A stretch of 18,710 nucleotides of DNA from Paracoccaceae bacterium. Its GTDB lineage: Bacteria > Pseudomonadota > Alphaproteobacteria > Rhodobacterales > Rhodobacteraceae. The position numbers and the translations under genes were made by a program. The notes under the pieces are model-generated. The model searched no databases and was not told the DNA's origin. It worked only from the letters and a program-made list of their open reading frames with translations. The stretch covers positions 1-18,710 of the forward strand of contig JALQTL010000280.1 of assembly GCA_023260935.1 (NCBI GenBank). Reading direction: 5' to 3'. Shown one piece after another: positions 15,137 to 18,710 of this stretch; the stretch's first letter is position 1; the number at the start of each line of letters is the position of its first letter.

Positions 15137-16219
15137 ATGCGGCAAAGCCTGACCGAAATCCATGAAGCGCGCGTGACCGCGGGCACCTTGCGGCCCGACC
15201 CGGCGCAGCATGCCGTCCTGCCACGGCTGGAAACCCTGCGGCTGTGGCTGGAGCAGAACTCTGCCCGCCGAACCGGTCTATTTGCAGGCCTTTTCGCCAA
15301 GCCGCTGACCCCGCCCAAGGGACTCTATCTTTGGGGTGGGGTGGGGCGCGGCAAATCCATGCTGATGGACCTGTTTACTGAAGCAACCGATATCCGGGCA
15401 AAGCGCCGGGTGCATTTCCACGCTTTCATGCAAGAGGTCCACAAGGCCATCCACGCAGCCCGACAGAAAGGGGTGGAAGACCCGATCGTGCCGGTGGCCG
15501 ATGCAATCAGCGCGCAACTGCGGCTGCTGGCCTTTGACGAGATGCAGATCTCGGACATTGCCGATGCCATGATTGTGGGGCGACTTTTCGAACGCCTCTT
15601 CGCAGCAGGGGTGGTCATTGTCACCACATCGAACCGCGGACCCGAAGAACTGTACAAAAACGGCCTGAACCGCCAGCTTTTCCTGCCCTTCATCACCCTT
15701 CTGCGGAACAAGCTCGAGGTGGTGGAACTTGAAGGCCCGAACGACTACCGCCAGCATCGTCTGCAAGGGGCGCAGGTCTATTTCCATCCCGCGGGGCAGG
15801 CACGGGGGCAGATCGCAGCCATCTGGGAAGACCTGACCGGCGGCGCAAAGGGCGAGGCCTTGCGCCTGCCCGTGAACGGGCGCGAGGTAGAGGTGCCCCG
15901 ATTTGCCAATGGCGTGGGCCGCGCCACCTTCTGGGAGCTGTGCGCCCGCCCGCTGGGGCCTGGCGACTATCTGGCGATTGCAGCCGCGGTGCGGGTGCTG
16001 ATCCTTGAAGACATCCCGCAGCTTTCCGCATCGAACTACAACGAGGCAAAGCGCTTCGTGACGCTGATCGATGCGCTTTACGAGGCGCGAGTGCGGCTGA
16101 TCTGCTCGGCCGCCGACATACCCGAACGGCTCTACCTGGAAGGCACCGGCGCGTTCGAGTTCGAACGCACCGCCAGCCGCCTGCGCGAAATGCAGGGCGC
16201 AGGCTGGGCCGAGGGGTGA
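15137..16219 (+). CDS. zapE: cell division protein ZapE (AFG1-like ATPase)
   Basis: A P-loop ATPase of the ZapE/AFG1 family; in E. coli ZapE acts at the constricting Z-ring and destabilises FtsZ polymers. It has 360 residues from the chosen ATG, normal for alphaproteobacterial members. Walker A GGVGRGKS (67-74), RVHFHAFMQEVH (91-102), Walker B LLAFDEMQ (130-137) and sensor TTSNR (163-167) are present. So are the C-terminal segments ASNYNEAKRF and EFERTASRLREM. The frame is open back to a TTG at 15011, but that extension overlaps the LacI-type operator and is unlike the family N-terminus. ATG 15137 begins the family-like SLTEIHEARV. ATG 15116 is an alternative. Neither has a strong ribosome site. 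It is divergent from GH13 and convergent with the TSUP gene. Confidence 0.9.
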   Translation: MRQSLTEIHEARVTAGTLRPDPAQHAVLPRLETLRLWLEQNSARRTGLFAGLFAKPLTPPKGLYLWGGVGRGKSMLMDLFTEATDIRAKRRVHFHAFMQEVHKAIHAARQKGVEDPIVPVADAISAQLRLLAFDEMQISDIADAMIVGRLFERLFAAGVVIVTTSNRGPEELYKNGLNRQLFLPFITLLRNKLEVVELEGPNDYRQHRLQGAQVYFHPAGQARGQIAAIWEDLTGGAKGEALRLPVNGREVEVPRFANGVGRATFWELCARPLGPGDYLAIAAAVRVLILEDIPQLSASNYNEAKRFVTLIDALYEARVRLICSAADIPERLYLEGTGAFEFERTASRLREMQGAGWAEG

Positions 16220-16238
16220 TTGCGCAGCAGCGCGATCC

Positions 16239-17003
16239 TCAGCCCCAGGCCTGCCAGAGCAGTCGGGCAGCCATCGCGGTCGAGGTGATGACCAGAAGCG
16301 GCTTGATCAGCCGTGCGCCGATCCGCATCGCCAGTCGCGCCCCAAGCGCCGCCCCGGCCACCTGTGCCAGTGCCATGGCAAGGCCGACCATCCACCAAGT
16401 CGCCCCGGAAAAGACAAAGACCAGAAGCGACCCAAGGTTCGATGCAAAGTTCAGCAGCTTCGTATGGGCGGTTGCCTTCAGCACGCCAAATCCTGCCAGC
16501 ATCACGAAGCCCAGCATGTAGAAACTGCCGGTGCCGGGGCCAAAGAATCCGTCATAGGCCCCGATCAGCGGCACCGCCGTAAAGGTAAAGGCGGCCGGTG
16601 AAAGCCGCTGTACCCTGTCCTGATCGGAAAGCCCGGGCTTCAGGGCAAAGAACAGGGCCACCGCCACCAGAACGATGGGCATGATGATGCGCAGGGCCTC
16701 GGCCGGAACAAGATGGGCCAGAAGCGCGCCAGCGGCCCCAGCAAGGCCACTGACCAGCGCCATGGCCGCCTGTGACCGCAGATGCACCTGCCCCGCCCGG
16801 GCATAGGCGATGCTGGCAGTTGCCGATCCGAAGGTGCCCTGTAGCTTGTTGGTGGCCAACGCCTCGACAGGGTTTGCCCCGGCCAGCAGCAGGGCCGGCA
16901 CGGTAATCAACCCTCCGCCCCCCGCGATGGCATCGACAAAGCCGGCCAGAAAGGCGGCAAGGATCAACAGCAGGGTCAGGTCAAGTGTCACTTCGAAGAT
17001 CAT
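16239..17003 (-). CDS. TauE/SafE (TSUP) family membrane permease
   Basis: An integral membrane protein of the sulfite exporter TauE/SafE family (YfcA-like), 254 residues with about eight hydrophobic segments in two repeated halves. The duplicated signature is clear: GFVDAIAGGGGLITVPALL (21-39) in the first half and GAYDGFFGPGTGSF (148-161) in the second. The frame continues upstream to 17141, but ATG 17003 is preferred because the extra residues are Arg-rich and unlike the family, and the hydrophobic N-terminus begins right after it. No strong ribosome site is visible. Members move organosulfur or other small anions, and the substrate here is unknown. It converges with zapE, 19 bases apart; nothing nearby suggests a sulfonate pathway. 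Confidence 0.87.
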   Translation of the reverse strand: MIFEVTLDLTLLLILAAFLAGFVDAIAGGGGLITVPALLLAGANPVEALATNKLQGTFGSATASIAYARAGQVHLRSQAAMALVSGLAGAAGALLAHLVPAEALRIIMPIVLVAVALFFALKPGLSDQDRVQRLSPAAFTFTAVPLIGAYDGFFGPGTGSFYMLGFVMLAGFGVLKATAHTKLLNFASNLGSLLVFVFSGATWWMVGLAMALAQVAGAALGARLAMRIGARLIKPLLVITSTAMAARLLWQAWG

Positions 17004-17204
17004 GAACAGGGTTCTGATCCCGGTCCGCGACAAAGTAAAGGGCGGCCGCCTCGGGAGGCATCGAGCCCCCTCTCGGCGGCGCTGCCACGCCCCGGCCCGG
17101 AAAAGGCGAAACCCACCCAAGCGGCTCTTGCACCTTTTCAAAATACTCCGGGGTGAGCCCCGCAGGGGCGAGGGGCAGCGCCCCTTTTCTCCCTTCCGAA
17201 ACCC
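17004..17204. other. 201-base intergenic region between the TSUP gene and serB
   Basis: It is 201 bases of GC-rich sequence carrying the hairpin cluster described separately in its serB-proximal part. The TSUP-proximal half has no convincing promoter or ribosome site. A short minus-strand frame there encodes PPEAAALYFVAD, which I could not interpret securely. Confidence 0.5.
17130..17190. repeat. GC-rich hairpin cluster with AGTATTTTGAAAAGGTG-type motif, possible interspersed repeat
   Basis: It lies just downstream of the serB stop (minus direction). Two small perfect stems stand in tandem: GGGGC-AGC-GCCCC (17172-17184) and GCCCC-GCA-GGGGC (17157-17169). Next, read on the minus strand, is CCGGAGTATTTTGAAAAGG. 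Similar 'GAGTATTT...AA...TGAAG' tails after GC-rich stems recur between genes in Rhodobacterales genomes, as I recall them. Only one copy is in this window, so the repeat status is not shown here. It may end serB transcripts. Confidence 0.45.
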
Positions 17205-18086
17205 TCAGTCCGCCAGAACGAATTCCTCGCGCCGGTAGCCTTGAAGATAAAGCAGCGCGGTCAGATCGCCGTGGTTCACCCGCAGCGCGCATTGCGCCTG
17301 TACTGAAGGCTTTGCATGCAGCGCCACGCCCATTCCGGCCCGGTTCAGCATTGCCAGATCATTGGCACCATCCCCAACGGCAATGGCCGCTTCGGGTGTG
17401 ATGCCCCGCCGGGCACTGATCTCTTCCAGTGCGTCCAGCTTGGCCTGCTTGCCCAGGATCGGTTCTGCTACCGTGCCGGCCAGAACATCGCCATCTGCGA
17501 CCAGCCGGTTGGCGCGGTGTTCGTCAAAAGAAAGCATGGCCGCGATCCGGGTGGTAAAGTCCGTGAACCCGCCCGATACCAAGGCCGCATGGGCGCCGTT
17601 TGCCCGCATGGTGGCCACCAGCGCCGGCCCCCCCGGCATCAGCGTGATCCGGTCGCGGATCACCCGGTCGATCACCGCCACCGGCAGGCCTTTCAGCAGC
17701 CCCACCCTTTCGCGCAGGGCGGCCTCGAAATCCAGTTCTCCGTTCATGGCGCGGGCGGTGATCCCCGCCACATGGGCGCCCACCCCCGCCTCATCGGCCA
17801 GTTCGTCGATACATTCCTGCCGGATCATCGTCGAATCCATATCCGCGATCAGCAGGCCTTTGCGCCGCCCCGCCGCGGGTTGCACCGCCAGATCGATCTT
17901 CAGCCCCTGCATGCCTTCCCAGACTTGCCAAAGATTTTCCGGCATCCGGTCCAGCGGGAACTCCGCCGCCACGCCCGGGTCCAGCCAGATGGCATCCCCA
18001 CCGCCCCAGGCATTGCGCAGCGATTCAACGGTGATGCGGTCAAGCAGGGGCGTGGCGGGGTTGGTCAGAAGCGTTGCGATGAACAT
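17205..18086 (-). CDS. serB: phosphoserine phosphatase
   Basis: The last step of serine synthesis: hydrolysis of O-phospho-L-serine, in the cytoplasm. It has 293 residues. The N-terminal part (about 1-75) is an ACT-like regulatory domain, and the C-terminal part is a HAD phosphatase. HAD motif I is ADMDSTMI (81-88; nucleophile Asp82, acid Asp84). The cap domain carries ECIDELAD (91-98). Motif II is VSGGFTDF (170-177), with Lys213 in GKQAK, and motif III is VGDGANDLAML (237-247). Length and order match alphaproteobacterial SerB. The start at 18086 has a weak GGA-type ribosome site. It is divergent from serC, placing two steps of the same pathway around one 156-base control region. Confidence 0.95.
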   Translation of the reverse strand: MFIATLLTNPATPLLDRITVESLRNAWGGGDAIWLDPGVAAEFPLDRMPENLWQVWEGMQGLKIDLAVQPAAGRRKGLLIADMDSTMIRQECIDELADEAGVGAHVAGITARAMNGELDFEAALRERVGLLKGLPVAVIDRVIRDRITLMPGGPALVATMRANGAHAALVSGGFTDFTTRIAAMLSFDEHRANRLVADGDVLAGTVAEPILGKQAKLDALEEISARRGITPEAAIAVGDGANDLAMLNRAGMGVALHAKPSVQAQCALRVNHGDLTALLYLQGYRREEFVLAD

Positions 18087-18111
18087 GCCGGTTTCCGATA
18101 GTGGACGCTCC

Positions 18112-18139
18112 GCGTCGCATTCGCGCGGTGATGCGACGC
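18112..18139. promoter_or_regulatory. 9-bp perfect inverted repeat between serB and serC
   Basis: GCGTCGCAT (18112-18120) and ATGCGACGC (18131-18139) are exact reverse complements around a 10-base loop. GACGC at 18104-18108 can pair instead with GCGTC at 18112-18116, so two mutually exclusive stems are possible. It could be an operator shared by both genes or a leader structure. Which one depends on the start sites, which I cannot fix. Confidence 0.45.
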
Positions 18140-18184
18140 TTTAGCCGCATTTTCCCGCTTGTGCCAGCCTCTGCTCCCGAGTAA

Positions 18185-18240
18185 TCCCGGCGGTGGGACA
18201 CCCTTCCCCAACGAAGGGCATATATCTGTAAGGATACCAG
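18185..18240 (+). promoter_or_regulatory. serC leader structure, candidate serC RNA motif
   Basis: Directly before serC lie two hairpins: TCCC (18185-18188) with GGGA (18195-18198), and CCCTTC (18201-18206) with GAAGGG (18213-18218). An AT-rich linker and the ribosome site AAGGA (18230-18234) follow, 8 bases before the ATG. The serC RNA motif is a described alphaproteobacterial structure located immediately upstream of serC, and position and compactness fit. The match is judged by position and shape, not by covariance scoring. Confidence 0.55.
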
Positions 18241-18242
18241 CA

Positions 18243-18710
18243 ATGGCTCACCCCGCCCCGGCCGCGCGTCCGGCAAACCCGCGCTTTTCCTCTGGCCCCT
18301 GTGCCAAGATCCCCCATTACAATCTGGACCTGCTGGCGGATGCCCCGCTCGGCCGCTCGCACCGTGCCGCCGTCGGCAAGGCGAAGCTGGCCGAGGCGAT
18401 CGACCTCACGCGCGAGGTCCTAGGCGTTCCCGCCGACTACCGCATCGGCATTGTTCCAGCGTCCGACACTGGCGCTGTTGAGATGGCCATGTGGTCGATG
18501 CTCGGCGCTCGTGGCGTCGACATGGTCGCTTGGGAATCCTTCGGCGAAGGCTGGGTCACCGACGTTGTGAAGCAGCTGAAGCTCGACGCAAACATTCATA
18601 AAGCTGCTTATGGCGAGATCGTCGATTTCTCCAAAGTGAACTTTGACAATGACGTTGTCTTTACTTGGAACGGCACCACTTCGGGCGTTCGTCTGCCGTC
18701 TGGCGACGCG
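18243..18710 (+). CDS. serC: phosphoserine aminotransferase, 5' part
   Basis: A PLP enzyme converting 3-phosphohydroxypyruvate and glutamate to phosphoserine and 2-oxoglutarate. The window shows the first 156 residues; the frame is open to the right edge, so the gene is cut by the window, not broken. The ATG at 18243 follows AAGGA at 8-base spacing. Family features seen are NPRFSSGPCAKIP near the N-terminus, LGRSHRAAVGKAKL, GIVPASDTGAVEMAMWSMLG, and FTWNGTTSGVRLP near the edge. The N-terminal form with GPCAKIP and GRSHR matches the alphaproteobacterial (Rhodobacterales/Rhizobiales) SerC subgroup. From about 18420 codons shift towards GTT, GCT, CGT and AAA compared with the GC3-rich neighbours, which fits strong expression. 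Confidence 0.93.
   Translation, partial: MAHPAPAARPANPRFSSGPCAKIPHYNLDLLADAPLGRSHRAAVGKAKLAEAIDLTREVLGVPADYRIGIVPASDTGAVEMAMWSMLGARGVDMVAWESFGEGWVTDVVKQLKLDANIHKAAYGEIVDFSKVNFDNDVVFTWNGTTSGVRLPSGDA

Noticed and set aside
17316..18144. Two overlapping plus-strand frames of about 260 codons opposite serB
   Set aside because: serB has all HAD motifs on the minus strand. The plus frames are Ser/Arg/Pro- or His/Gln-rich shadows.

Overview
The window looks like alphaproteobacterial chromosome, most likely Rhodobacterales (Rhodobacter/Paracoccus-like). The reasons are high GC with strong third-position GC bias, a TIGR02302-type Gln/Gly-rich protein, a ZapE gene, a divergent serB/serC pair, and a serC leader hairpin that resembles the alphaproteobacterial serC RNA motif. 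These taxonomic cues come from memory of gene families, not from a search. No tRNA, rRNA, CRISPR array, insertion sequence or phage gene was seen.

Layout. Positions 1-1859 hold the 3' part of a TIGR02302/DUF4175 family gene (+). It converges on a two-gene minus-strand unit, an IclR regulator (3775-2990) followed by a UgpC/MalK-type ABC ATPase (2960-1902). From a shared 104-bp AT-rich control region, a 9.4-kb plus-strand operon (3880-13285) diverges. It contains a sugar-binding protein, two permeases, a GH36 alpha-galactosidase, dgoK, dgoA, an SMP-30-type lactonase and a GH42 beta-galactosidase. From the second permease to GH42 each gene overlaps the next by 1-4 bases. A GH13 alpha-glucosidase (14929-13325, minus) converges on the operon and carries its own LacI-type operator. 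The rest is housekeeping: zapE (+), a TauE/SafE-type (TSUP) permease (-), serB (-) and the 5' part of serC (+), which runs off the right edge.

How it fits together. The transporter should import galactosides, and both galactosidases lack signal peptides, so they should release galactose in the cytoplasm. The lactonase, DgoK and DgoA are steps of the oxidative De Ley-Doudoroff pathway: galactonolactone to galactonate, then KDGal phosphorylation, then aldol cleavage to pyruvate and glyceraldehyde-3-phosphate. Galactose 1-dehydrogenase and galactonate dehydratase are needed to close the route and are absent here, so they should lie elsewhere. The IclR protein is the obvious candidate regulator, through palindromes that overlap the operon promoter.

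I do not see a wholly new type of system. The most interesting points are the pairing of alpha- and beta-galactosidases behind a single transporter (a possible digalactosyl-glycerol or mixed galactoside route), the incomplete galactose pathway, the compact control regions (IclR-type and LacI-type operators, serC leader), and an interspersed-repeat-like element downstream of serB.
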